Assembly (NCBI GenBank): GCA_964644695.1
Contig: CAZXWN010000002.1
Span: 339,519 to 403,518 of the forward strand
DNA: 64,000 bases
DNA from: CAZXWN01 sp964644695 [NCBI: uncultured bacterium]
Lineage (GTDB): Bacteria; UBP4; UBA4092
Reading direction: 5' to 3'
Shown here: piece by piece, positions 1 through 8,430 of the stretch
How the letters are laid out: each line of letters begins with the position of its first letter
Numbering within the stretch: the first letter of the stretch is position 1
The notes under the pieces: generated by a model
The model's input: only the letters and a program-made list of their open reading frames with translations
Told to the model about the DNA's origin: nothing
The model's database searches: none
Program-made: the position numbers and the translations under genes

Positions 1-302
1 ATAACTAAATCCAGATAGGGAACTTTTTTTAAAAAAGCCTGCCCATGCTGTTGCCCCATGCATCCACATATACCAATAATTAAATTGGGATTTTGTTTTT
101 TTATGGGTTTGAGTTTGGACAGATGCCCCATTAAACGAGTTTCTGCCGTCTCTCGTACTGAACAAGTGTTAAAAAGGACTATATCCGCGGCTTCCAACTC
201 TTCAGTAAAAGCATAACCTTCACGTTCCAAAAAACCAGCCAAGCGCTGACTGTCATACTCATTCATTTGGCAACCAAAAGTAACAATGTGAACCAGAGGC
301 AT
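1..302 (-). CDS. miaB: tRNA-2-methylthio-N6-dimethylallyladenosine synthase MiaB, N-terminal part
   Basis: This is the first 100 codons of a gene that runs off the left edge of the window. The product is a radical SAM methylthiotransferase that adds a methylthio group to i6A37 of tRNAs reading UNN codons. The visible part is the N-terminal (UPF0004) domain. It holds the three cysteines of the auxiliary iron-sulfur cluster: C11 in TFGCQMNEYDS, C47 in NTCSVRE and C81 in GCMGQ. The FGCQMNEYDS string is highly typical of MiaB as opposed to the relatives RimO and MtaB. The ATG is preceded by AAGGA about eight bases upstream, which supports this start. The radical SAM CxxxCxxC motif and the TRAM domain lie outside the window. 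Confidence 0.93.
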   Translation of the reverse strand, partial: MPLVHIVTFGCQMNEYDSQRLAGFLEREGYAFTEELEAADIVLFNTCSVRETAETRLMGHLSKLKPIKKQNPNLIIGICGCMGQQHGQAFLKKVPYLDLV

Positions 303-396
303 TAATGATGTCCTTAAAAATAATGGATTCTATTAAAATTGTAACTTACCGCTCTGACATGGACAATCTTGGTGGACCGGAATCAAGCCCAAATAG

Positions 397-439
397 ATAA
401 CCGGATTATTATCTAAAAAATTGATAATAATCCGGTTAT
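397..439. terminator. Perfect 17-bp hairpin between manA and miaB
   Basis: A perfect inverted repeat of 17 bp (left arm 397-413, right arm 423-439) closes a 9-nt A/T loop. It sits 19 bases past the manA stop and before miaB on the same strand. The run GGTTCTTTTT follows it on the plus strand, whereas on the minus strand, the direction of manA, only a weak TATTT follows. It is probably a transcript-end or stability hairpin for manA; intrinsic termination in that direction is not certain. Confidence 0.55.
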
Positions 440-457
440 GGTTCTTTTTGAAGGTAA

Positions 458-1471
458 CTATTGAACGAGGGGGATATCCTTTGCTCCGATTAAAATGATT
501 GAATTATTCTCTTCTCTCGGTTTTAATGTGATTTCACCAATATCAGCTGGAAGGATAACTGCATCTCCATCATGTATTGAGAATGACTCACCTTTGGCAT
601 GTAATATATATTGGCCTTCCATAGCAAAAAATACCTGAACTGACCGTGGATCAACCGTCCATTTATGAGCATCGATCAATGATAGTCGTTCAATACGATG
701 GGATGACGTATTCACCAATAATTCGTGTTTTCCCCAAGAAGTATTGGTGGCATTTGTTTTGACTGGGCCGGGATTTGTATTATTAAATTTAATGGCCTTT
801 CGGGATTCATCTAAATGAAGCATTCTTGGTTTTCCATTATTTCCTAACCGGTCATAGTCATAAATTCTGAATGTTGAATCAGAAGGTTCTTGAATCTCCA
901 GAAGGAGGACTCCTTTACACAAAGCATGGACTGTTCCTGGCGGGATTCTATATACATCACCTGGCTGAACCGGATATCTTTGCAGGCAATCAAGAATGGT
1001 GCCATTTTTTAAAGACTGCTCATACTGTTCGGAAGTAATTTCTGGTTTAAATCCCTGCAGAATTGATCCTTCAGGATCTGATTGAATTATTATCCATGAT
1101 TCGTCTTTAGAATGATCTTTTGGGAAGTATTGTTGGCATGCTTCATGGTCAGGATGAACTTGAACTGAAAGGTCATCTGTGGCGTCAAGAAGTTTTATTA
1201 ATAACGGAAACTTGCCGGAAGTGTAATGTCCTTTCCAAGTCGTTCCAATCAACTGTTCTCCCATGATACGGGTCACATCAGTTAATGATCTTCCAGCATA
1301 AGGACCATTGCTGATTTTGGATGATCCTTCCGGCAAATCTGCCGTAATCCATGCTTCCCCAATTTTGATTCCGTGTGGTAATAAATAATCAAAATGCTCC
1401 TGCAGTTTACGCCCCCCCCATATTTTAGCTTTCATCAGGGGTTCACATAGTAAGGGATAGGATTCCGGCAT
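458..1471 (-). CDS. manA: Class I mannose-6-phosphate isomerase
   Basis: This 337-residue zinc enzyme interconverts fructose 6-phosphate and mannose 6-phosphate. It feeds GDP-mannose and surface polysaccharide synthesis or takes mannose into glycolysis. The length fits the short bacterial (Bacillus-type) form. The expected metal ligands are visible: Q104 and H106 in SVQVHPDHE, E124 in KDESW and H182 in PPGTVHA. The family string LLEIQEPSDSTFRIYDYDR follows, with the active-site arginine, and a C-terminal cupin half completes it. AAGGAG lies seven to eight bases before the ATG. It stands alone between the divergent VanZ gene and miaB. The downstream hairpin at 397-439 probably ends its transcript. 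Confidence 0.93.
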   Translation of the reverse strand: MPESYPLLCEPLMKAKIWGGRKLQEHFDYLLPHGIKIGEAWITADLPEGSSKISNGPYAGRSLTDVTRIMGEQLIGTTWKGHYTSGKFPLLIKLLDATDDLSVQVHPDHEACQQYFPKDHSKDESWIIIQSDPEGSILQGFKPEITSEQYEQSLKNGTILDCLQRYPVQPGDVYRIPPGTVHALCKGVLLLEIQEPSDSTFRIYDYDRLGNNGKPRMLHLDESRKAIKFNNTNPGPVKTNATNTSWGKHELLVNTSSHRIERLSLIDAHKWTVDPRSVQVFFAMEGQYILHAKGESFSIHDGDAVILPADIGEITLKPREENNSIILIGAKDIPLVQ

Positions 1472-1665
1472 AATCTGTTACTCCTTATAATTTTGATATT
1501 ATCCAAACCTGATAGAGTAAGCTCCGTGGGTATTCACCGAAGTTGCACTCATTCTAAGTCAATTTAAGAAAAAATTAAACTAATTCATGTCATCGATAAT
1601 GAGTCCATATTTTTAACTCAGTCATGTGACAGTGATAGAATATTCAAGATTTAGTTGGAACTCAA

Positions 1666-2085
1666 TTGAAAAGACTGCTAAAAAAAATAGATATATGGAC
1701 AAATCAGTATCCACAGACCCTTTATTGGGGGCCAGTGGTGTTTATCTGTATATTAATATTTTGGTTGTCGAACCAATCTAAATTACCTGATGTTCCTGTC
1801 CGTATTCCACATTTAGACAAAGTTGAGCATTTTCTTACATACAGTTTGTTGGGCTTTTTTGTGCGGCGTGCCTTTACCCACAGAACACCACATTGGAATT
1901 CTATTTTCTCTGCCATTGTATTTTGCCTTTTATTCGGAATATCAGATGAATTTCATCAAGTCTTTGTTCCTAACCGTCAAGCAGATATTTTTGATCTTTT
2001 TGCTGATATTCTGGGTGGGATTCATGGCCAATGGTGGTATGCTCAATGGGTGGAATATGCAAAGAAATGGTCATGGTATGAATAA
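1666..2085 (+). CDS. VanZ-like family membrane protein
   Basis: A 139-residue membrane protein of the VanZ-like family (PF04892), whose biochemical role is not settled; VanZ itself gives low-level teicoplanin resistance. Typical strings are LDKVEHFLTYSLLGFF and SDEFHQVFVPNRQADIFDLFADILGG, with about four membrane segments. No ATG exists in frame before the conserved region, so the TTG at 1666, preceded by GGAA eight bases upstream, is the likely start. Its last codons overlap the ATG of the following O-antigen-ligase-like gene by eight bases. The three genes from here to 5937 therefore look translationally coupled. That suggests a role in the cell envelope, but this is context only. Confidence 0.8.
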   Translation: MKRLLKKIDIWTNQYPQTLYWGPVVFICILIFWLSNQSKLPDVPVRIPHLDKVEHFLTYSLLGFFVRRAFTHRTPHWNSIFSAIVFCLLFGISDEFHQVFVPNRQADIFDLFADILGGIHGQWWYAQWVEYAKKWSWYE

Positions 2086-4072
2086 GAAAATAATGAATAA
2101 TCAAACATCTAATATTGAATCTGGCTGCAATGTGAAAGCTAAGTCTTTATTGACTGCTCTGATGTATGGTGGTTTTGCTGTTTTATTAGCCCTTGCACCT
2201 CTACTGATTTCTGCTTTATTTTACAGTGGTGCAGTAACGACTAAAATAATCTGGTGTAGATTGGGTGTGTCAGTTTTATTAGGGCTGTTTGGTGTTAACT
2301 TATTATTCTGCAAGAAAATCCAATATAACCGGTTTGGGATGACTCCTGCGTTTTTAGGATTGGCAATCTGGTGGATATTTACTTCTATGACTCATGGTGA
2401 CGGGCTATGGGGCTGGACTGATGCCTTGAGTGGGCTGCTCTGGATTCTTGCCGCCTTAATTTTGGCTCAGCTTCCCTGTCATAAAAAAGGCATTATTTGG
2501 ATTATATATGGGATTGTTTTAGGCGGTTTTCTTGCTGCTTTATATGGTCTTCTCCAGTACATGAATATGGATATCCTTAACCTGCAATGGTTTGGCCGGA
2601 AAATGGTCGGAAAAGATATTATGATATCCACTTTTGGCAATGCAAACTATTTTACATCTTACCTGCCCCCTATATTTATTCTAGTTTTATCGTGGATCAT
2701 TATTACTGGAGCGAAAATATGGGAGAAAGTTGTTGGACTGGTAATTTTAGTTGTACTGAGTTGTTGTATTGCTCTTTCTGGAGTGCGAACCGTTTGGATA
2801 GCTTTGCCCATATCTTTGACAATATGGAGTTGCCTGGCATGGTTTATAAACAGGAAAAAGCAACATGATATCCACGAATCAGGTAAGACTCGTTCAATTA
2901 TTTGGAAAAATCCTTGGATTTGGGGCAGTGTCGTTGGTGTAATTGTATTCATTTTTACACTTCAACAATTTAAAGCCTATGATTCCGACTGGCTACGATT
3001 GCGAATTAAATCACTCAGTAATATTCATGAATTGGAAGAACGCTTTTTGGTTTGGCAAGTAACAATGCAAATCATCAGAGACAATCCAATTCAAGGTATA
3101 GGTGCAGAACAGTTTCCTGCTTCCTATTTTCCTGAATTAGCAAAATTTCTTAGTAAAGAAAATGCCAATCAAGAATATAAAGCAGTCTTGACCTTTATCA
3201 ATGGTCGCAATGCCAATCATACCCACAATGATTATTTGCAATTAGCTGCTGAAGGTGGGTTGGTTTATATCGCCATATTTTTCTGGTTGTTGGCATCGTT
3301 TTTTTATTTGAATATCAAGGCTTTGTTTATAAGTCAAAGCCGATTATGGCAAATACGGCATCTGGGATTGATTGTGGCTGTTATTCCATTTTTGTTTGAT
3401 ATGATGGTCAATTTTCCCCTGTATCTTCCCGCAAATAGCCTTCTTTTGGGGGCATTAATTGGAATTACTTTGCTTCATCTACGATATTCAGATATCGAAA
3501 GTATTGAAAAGGAGCTAGCTCTCAAACCTGCTTTAAGATGGGTAGTTATCACAATATTAACAGTTGTTGTGGGATTGGGATTATATGGTACAACACGATA
3601 TGCCTTATCACAGTTCTATTTGAAACAAGGAATAACTGCAATGCAGTCATTAAAAGGATCAGAAGCCTTATATTCTCTGCAAAAGTCTATTTATTATGAC
3701 AGAACAAACGCTCAAGCCCATATGATGATGGGAAAATTGCTTGGTGTTGCTGGGTATGTACAACCAGCTTTGGAAGAGTATATGTTGGCTGAAAAATATG
3801 GTGTTGATGATTTTGAAGTTTATTCAGACCAGGCAATATTTTTGTACCAACAACATAATTACCAAGCCGCAGTTAATTGTCTTCAAAAAATGGTTTTATA
3901 CTCCCCTAATCATCCTCTTGCACATAAAATGCTGGCATTGATTTATTCTCAATACTTACCTGACAAAGACAAAGCCATTGTACACATTGAGAAATATCTT
4001 GCTTCAGGGCCTGATATTAAGGAAAAGAAATGGTTTCAGGACAAACTGACAGAACTGCAAGCCGCACCTTAG
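2078..4072 (+). CDS. O-antigen ligase/polymerase-family membrane protein with C-terminal TPRs (paralog 1)
   Basis: About 664 residues: roughly ten to twelve membrane segments in the first 490 residues, then a soluble tail with TPR-like helices. The Wzy_C/O-antigen-ligase signature is the large periplasmic loop ending in NANHTHNDYLQLAAEGG, which carries the family histidine. Relatives join or polymerise undecaprenyl-linked glycans at the periplasmic face; some of this type glycosylate proteins. The open frame extends upstream to 1823, but that part overlaps VanZ, so I place the start at the ATG at 2078; an in-frame ATG at 2093 is the alternative. It overlaps the next, paralogous gene by 43 bases. 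The acceptor (lipid A core, protein or other) cannot be told from sequence. Confidence 0.82.
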   Translation: MNKKIMNNQTSNIESGCNVKAKSLLTALMYGGFAVLLALAPLLISALFYSGAVTTKIIWCRLGVSVLLGLFGVNLLFCKKIQYNRFGMTPAFLGLAIWWIFTSMTHGDGLWGWTDALSGLLWILAALILAQLPCHKKGIIWIIYGIVLGGFLAALYGLLQYMNMDILNLQWFGRKMVGKDIMISTFGNANYFTSYLPPIFILVLSWIIITGAKIWEKVVGLVILVVLSCCIALSGVRTVWIALPISLTIWSCLAWFINRKKQHDIHESGKTRSIIWKNPWIWGSVVGVIVFIFTLQQFKAYDSDWLRLRIKSLSNIHELEERFLVWQVTMQIIRDNPIQGIGAEQFPASYFPELAKFLSKENANQEYKAVLTFINGRNANHTHNDYLQLAAEGGLVYIAIFFWLLASFFYLNIKALFISQSRLWQIRHLGLIVAVIPFLFDMMVNFPLYLPANSLLLGALIGITLLHLRYSDIESIEKELALKPALRWVVITILTVVVGLGLYGTTRYALSQFYLKQGITAMQSLKGSEALYSLQKSIYYDRTNAQAHMMMGKLLGVAGYVQPALEEYMLAEKYGVDDFEVYSDQAIFLYQQHNYQAAVNCLQKMVLYSPNHPLAHKMLALIYSQYLPDKDKAIVHIEKYLASGPDIKEKKWFQDKLTELQAAP

Positions 4073-5937
4073 AATATATATATAAATCTATATTAGTATT
4101 TCTTCTGGTTGGGACACCCATGGTTATATATCGGCCTGTTTATTTAGCGCCGATTAATAGTAAGTTATTCTATTTATTGTTTGTTATTTTGCTTACATTT
4201 ATTTTATGGTCTGGCAGAGCTTTGTGGAGAGGTTTACGTTTTCATTGGCATCCCATTCAATACCCAATAATAGGTTGGATTTTGTATCTATTGGGGAGGA
4301 TTGTTACTCATCAATATCCTGATCTTGGGTTCAATCAAAGTTTCATGTGGCTTGTTCTTGGTTGTTGGGCACTTTTATTATCTTCGGTGCTAAAGGAATA
4401 TAATCTAAAAAATTGGGTACTTAACTGTCTACTAGTTGGAAGTCTATTTGTTTCAATACATGCCATCCTTCAGTATTATGGATATGAATTTCCATTTCTT
4501 CCTTGGAAAGGTTTACCTCCGCAATTGAAAGTAATGGATACTATGGGGAATCCAAATTACTTGGCTGAGTTTCTTCTTATGATGGTTCCATTGGGATTTT
4601 TTTCAACGTTTTCATCCCATTCAAACTATACTCGATATTTGCATGGAATTATTACTGTCATAATGGCCTTTGCATTATGGTTAACTGGATCCTATGAAAT
4701 ATGGGTTGTAATACCTGTTCTGATTACGGGGGTAATCGTTGGCTTGTTTTTTCTGATTTATGTGGAATCTTCAAGGTGGATTACTCGTCTTAAAAAGAGT
4801 TGTTTTATATTTGGAGGCATAATCCTTCTGATTATTGCTGGAAATTTTGTTTCGAGATATTCCGATCAATGGCAGTACTTGAAACAACAACCGAAACTGA
4901 CATTTGAGATGTCCCATTATCTTGAACGTTTTTTAATATGGGAAGTAGCACAATCAATGATTGTACAAAAACCGATTTTGGGGTGGGGTGCTGGTAGTTT
5001 TCGAACCCACTATTTTGACCAATTAGCTTTATTTATGCGAGACCCTTCTCACAATGCTTATCGAACTTCAGCTATCTCAACTGCCGGCAGTAATGCTAAT
5101 CAAGCACATAATGATTATCTGCAAATTGCAGTGGATTGGGGATTAATAGGTTTTGGTCTTTATTTGATGATTTGGGTGGCTTGTTTTTATTACCTTATTT
5201 GTACATTGTGGAAATCTCAATCAATCGAGAAAAAAGGTTTAATTCTTGGACTCATGGTTTCTTTTTTGATGGTATTGTCTGATGGTATGGTGAATTTTCC
5301 TATATACCTTCCAACTAATGCTCTTTATATATGGACACTCATTGCATTAACTATGAATATAACAGCAGATGATGTTCCATTGTATTCAAGTAAGATGAAT
5401 CCATATTTGGCTTTGGGAGTATTTGGGATCTCATTGTGGGCTGCCATTGTTTTTATTCCAAATTTATATAAAGCTAATGTTATTTATAAATCAGGGACAA
5501 AACTAATGGCCTCAGGCAAAATCAATGATGCCAGTCAACAATTTATAAAAGCATTAAGTTACGATCAAACTCTGGGTGTTGCTCACCTTCGATTAGCACA
5601 ATGTCAACTCCAATTGAGGAAGCCCAATGAAGCTTTTCAGCAAGCCTTTCTCTCATTTCGCTATGGAAGTGATGATGTGGAACGATACTATACTGCCGCA
5701 GAATCCTGTCTGGCATTAGGTGAACCGCAACGCGCTTATGAAATACTGGATTCAGCTTTGATGATATATCCTCGTTATATTGAAGCGATACGGTTGCAGG
5801 CGGTGATTTTAACCGATTATTGGAGGCATCCTGACTGGGCAATTCAAAAATGGACAGAGTATCAACATGTTGCTGGTACGGATGAGGCAACATCTGAATC
5901 GTTGAACAATATCAAAACACTTCAGAAAATAAAATAA
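4030..5937 (+). CDS. O-antigen ligase/polymerase-family membrane protein with C-terminal TPRs (paralog 2)
   Basis: A 635-residue paralog of the preceding gene with the same plan: about ten membrane segments, a long periplasmic loop containing SNANQAHNDYLQIAVDWGL, and a C-terminal tail of TPR-like repeats from about residue 495. The ATG at 4030 lies inside the end of the upstream gene and is preceded by AAGGA five to six bases upstream, so this start is well supported. The two copies share the loop motif and the nearby LSDGMVNFPIYLPTNALY / FDMMVNFPLYLPANSLLL region, which points to an old tandem duplication. They may handle different glycans, or act as ligase and polymerase. It ends 10 bases from the convergent ABC permease. 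Confidence 0.82.
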   Translation: MVSGQTDRTASRTLEYIYKSILVFLLVGTPMVIYRPVYLAPINSKLFYLLFVILLTFILWSGRALWRGLRFHWHPIQYPIIGWILYLLGRIVTHQYPDLGFNQSFMWLVLGCWALLLSSVLKEYNLKNWVLNCLLVGSLFVSIHAILQYYGYEFPFLPWKGLPPQLKVMDTMGNPNYLAEFLLMMVPLGFFSTFSSHSNYTRYLHGIITVIMAFALWLTGSYEIWVVIPVLITGVIVGLFFLIYVESSRWITRLKKSCFIFGGIILLIIAGNFVSRYSDQWQYLKQQPKLTFEMSHYLERFLIWEVAQSMIVQKPILGWGAGSFRTHYFDQLALFMRDPSHNAYRTSAISTAGSNANQAHNDYLQIAVDWGLIGFGLYLMIWVACFYYLICTLWKSQSIEKKGLILGLMVSFLMVLSDGMVNFPIYLPTNALYIWTLIALTMNITADDVPLYSSKMNPYLALGVFGISLWAAIVFIPNLYKANVIYKSGTKLMASGKINDASQQFIKALSYDQTLGVAHLRLAQCQLQLRKPNEAFQQAFLSFRYGSDDVERYYTAAESCLALGEPQRAYEILDSALMIYPRYIEAIRLQAVILTDYWRHPDWAIQKWTEYQHVAGTDEATSESLNNIKTLQKIK

Positions 5938-5947
5938 GAAGATTTAC

Positions 5948-7675
5948 TTATTCCCTCTTCTTAAGTCTGTTTAATCCAACAATCACTGGTGCTGCAGAGC
6001 AGAATAAATTCAACAACACAAGCACAACCAATGGAAGAATAAAGCTTTTCCAGTTAGAAATGGTGATGATGCCTTTATTCATATAATAAGCAATCATTGG
6101 TTGAGCGGTCAGAACAACAGCAGCCAAAAGATATACCAGACCCGCAACAACGGTAATTATGGCTCCCGTTCCGGTAGCCAGTTGCATGGGATTTTCAACA
6201 TTGAAGGTAGGAAACATTCCTCCAAAACCTGTTGCCATGGCTGTCAGTGATATGGCCATCATCAAAACAGAAATAAAAGTAATCCAACCTAAAAAACTGT
6301 CCACGACTAATAGATGATTTGCTAATAATATGAGACTGGTACCTACAGACAGCATTGTTATTAATGCTAGTCCAAATTTGGTCCAGAATAATTTATCCAG
6401 ACTAAAGGGTGAACTTCTGATGACCCATATAATCCTGCCTTCCAAAGATATCATTGTGAATACAAACCTCATCGCCAAATTTGACAAGACGAACCCTACT
6501 AAAGCTAGATTAAATATTCCCAGCAAACATTTCAAGGGTAATCCAAATACTTCTTGCTTCATGAAGCCAGCAGCACCGTTGTTAATGATACTTCTTGTAT
6601 TGTATAAATATATCCCGACAAGAGCTATTAATAATGTGAATTGTCCCCATTGGGTCAAGTCTCTCCAGAATATTTTAAAATCCTTTATGATTACAGAACG
6701 GACCGCAGGGCTGAAAAATCTTAGTGGAAAGAAAAGAATTTGATCATAATTAAACACCTTACGAGATATTGTACCTTGAACAGATTCGCAGGTTTTGGTC
6801 CATCCCGGGAAATAAAATACGGAAGCTAATTGGCAGGATAACTGAATCGTCAGTGCTGCTGTTGTGTATAAGAGTCCAAGATTGAATACCAAATCGGGAA
6901 TATTCCTATTAACGGCAGCAATAAAAACCTGGTTAATCCAGTAATTTGGTAAATATGGATTTGTTGTTAATGTCAGATTAAACAATATTTTCTCAACACT
7001 CATCATGGTGGCATTCCATGTTAATCCAGATGTTTGCTGAATCATTTTTATGAAAAACATGATTCCAACGAAGGATAATCCATATAATGCCGCAATCATG
7101 GTCCTGGCCCTATTGGCGGGAAGAAAGTATGCCAGTATTTGTGTAATCAAAACTGCAGAAGCAGCACAGATTATTAAAAAAGGAATACTACTTATGATGA
7201 CCAGCGGATAAAAATACCAAGGTGCTTTTAAAGCAGTCCCGTATGCAAAAAATATCGGCATACCAAAGACAATGACAGCCCATGACCCATAGTAAACGGT
7301 CAGGATAAATTTATCAAAGAATATGGATACAGGTGAAATTGGGCGAGCATGTAAACTGGGGAGATCTTTTGATAAATAAAGAGTGGATAATGCGGTTATT
7401 AAGTCACTAAATGTTGTTAACATGAAAAGAGCCAGGAATAAGAAAGCCATAATGCGTTGAATAAGGATAGTACCTACAGTTTCGATAGATAAAAAGAATC
7501 CTGCAAGATATCGGAAGAAATAATATCCACCTATCCAGAAAAAAAATAATAGGCCCAACATAAATATAAAAGAAAACCAGTTTTCGGATGTGAATGACTT
7601 AAACCAATTTCTCCAAATTCTAAATCGGATAAAGTGTAATGAAATAATGTTGGAGATGAGTGAAGATGAAATCAT
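5948..7675 (-). CDS. ABC-2-type exporter permease
   Basis: A 575-residue integral membrane protein with about 12 to 14 predicted segments and no nucleotide-binding domain of its own. Its start overlaps the stop of the ABC ATPase gene by ATGA (7672-7675), so the two are almost certainly translated together and form one transporter. Length and topology resemble the large putative exporter permeases of ABC-2 type rather than the compact 250-residue forms. No catalytic motif is expected. The cargo is not evident. The upstream partner in the operon is a periplasm-facing transglutaminase-like protein, which might act on the same substrate. Confidence 0.78.
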   Translation of the reverse strand: MISSSLISNIISLHFIRFRIWRNWFKSFTSENWFSFIFMLGLLFFFWIGGYYFFRYLAGFFLSIETVGTILIQRIMAFLFLALFMLTTFSDLITALSTLYLSKDLPSLHARPISPVSIFFDKFILTVYYGSWAVIVFGMPIFFAYGTALKAPWYFYPLVIISSIPFLIICAASAVLITQILAYFLPANRARTMIAALYGLSFVGIMFFIKMIQQTSGLTWNATMMSVEKILFNLTLTTNPYLPNYWINQVFIAAVNRNIPDLVFNLGLLYTTAALTIQLSCQLASVFYFPGWTKTCESVQGTISRKVFNYDQILFFPLRFFSPAVRSVIIKDFKIFWRDLTQWGQFTLLIALVGIYLYNTRSIINNGAAGFMKQEVFGLPLKCLLGIFNLALVGFVLSNLAMRFVFTMISLEGRIIWVIRSSPFSLDKLFWTKFGLALITMLSVGTSLILLANHLLVVDSFLGWITFISVLMMAISLTAMATGFGGMFPTFNVENPMQLATGTGAIITVVAGLVYLLAAVVLTAQPMIAYYMNKGIITISNWKSFILPLVVLVLLNLFCSAAPVIVGLNRLKKRE

Positions 7676-8430
7676 AATTCCGTTTCTTTCAATTCATGTT
7701 CTTCTTCAGTTAATTTCAGGAAGATGGATTCAAGTGAAACATTCTGTGCAGATTGAGATTTCTGCTTTATTTCATTCAAAGTTCCGGTAATAAGCAACTC
7801 ACCCCGATGGATAATGCCAACACGATCACATAATTCTTCAGCAACACCCAGAATATGCGTGCAAAGAAATACAGTAACACCTTCTCTTGTTTTTTCTCTC
7901 ATTAGATCTTTTACTTTACGGGTACTCTTAGGGTCTAATCCAACCATGGGTTCGTCAATAATCAGTAACTGTGGATGGTGTAACATCGATGCACTCATGA
8001 CCAATTTCTGCTTGGTTCCATGCGAATATCCTTCTGTTAACCGGTCTATGAAGGATTCCATGGCAAAGAAGGTGGTCCAATATTCAATTTCCTGACTCAG
8101 GGTTTTCTCACTTAATCCATACAATCCCCCGACGAAATAAAGGAATTCTCTTCCCGTGAGTTTGTCATATATGAAGGCGTCTTCTGGAACATAACCGGTC
8201 ATGGCTTTTGCTTCACGAGGTTGATGGGTGATATCATATCCACCAATCCGAACTTGGCCTGATGTCGGTTTTAATAGGCCATTCAAGATTTTAATGGTGG
8301 TTGTTTTTCCTGCACCGTTAGGTCCAAGGAATCCGAATATTTCTCCATTTTTAACTTCAAGATTGAGATCTAATACCGCCGCTTTTGTATCAAATTTTTT
8401 AGTCAAATGTTCTATCTCAATTACGGCCAT
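7672..8430 (-). CDS. ABC transporter ATP-binding protein (ABC-2 exporter type)
   Basis: A 252-residue ATPase subunit. Walker A is GPNGAGKTTT near residue 36, Walker B is LLIIDEP near residue 157, and the D-loop GLDP and switch histidine CTHIL follow. The ABC signature reads YSHGTKQKL instead of the usual LSGGQ, a variant common in CcmA/NatA-like exporters. The ATG at 8430 has GAGGA eight bases upstream and lies 14 bases inside the end of the transglutaminase gene. The ATGA overlap at the other end links it to the permease. It energises export through the 5948-7675 partner. Confidence 0.9.
   Translation of the reverse strand: MAVIEIEHLTKKFDTKAAVLDLNLEVKNGEIFGFLGPNGAGKTTTIKILNGLLKPTSGQVRIGGYDITHQPREAKAMTGYVPEDAFIYDKLTGREFLYFVGGLYGLSEKTLSQEIEYWTTFFAMESFIDRLTEGYSHGTKQKLVMSASMLHHPQLLIIDEPMVGLDPKSTRKVKDLMREKTREGVTVFLCTHILGVAEELCDRVGIIHRGELLITGTLNEIKQKSQSAQNVSLESIFLKLTEEEHELKETEL

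Noticed and set aside
5932-5952. AATAAG/CTTATT hairpin between the convergent ligase and permease genes
   Set aside because: Only six bp, A/T-rich and overlapping both stop codons; too weak to call a terminator.
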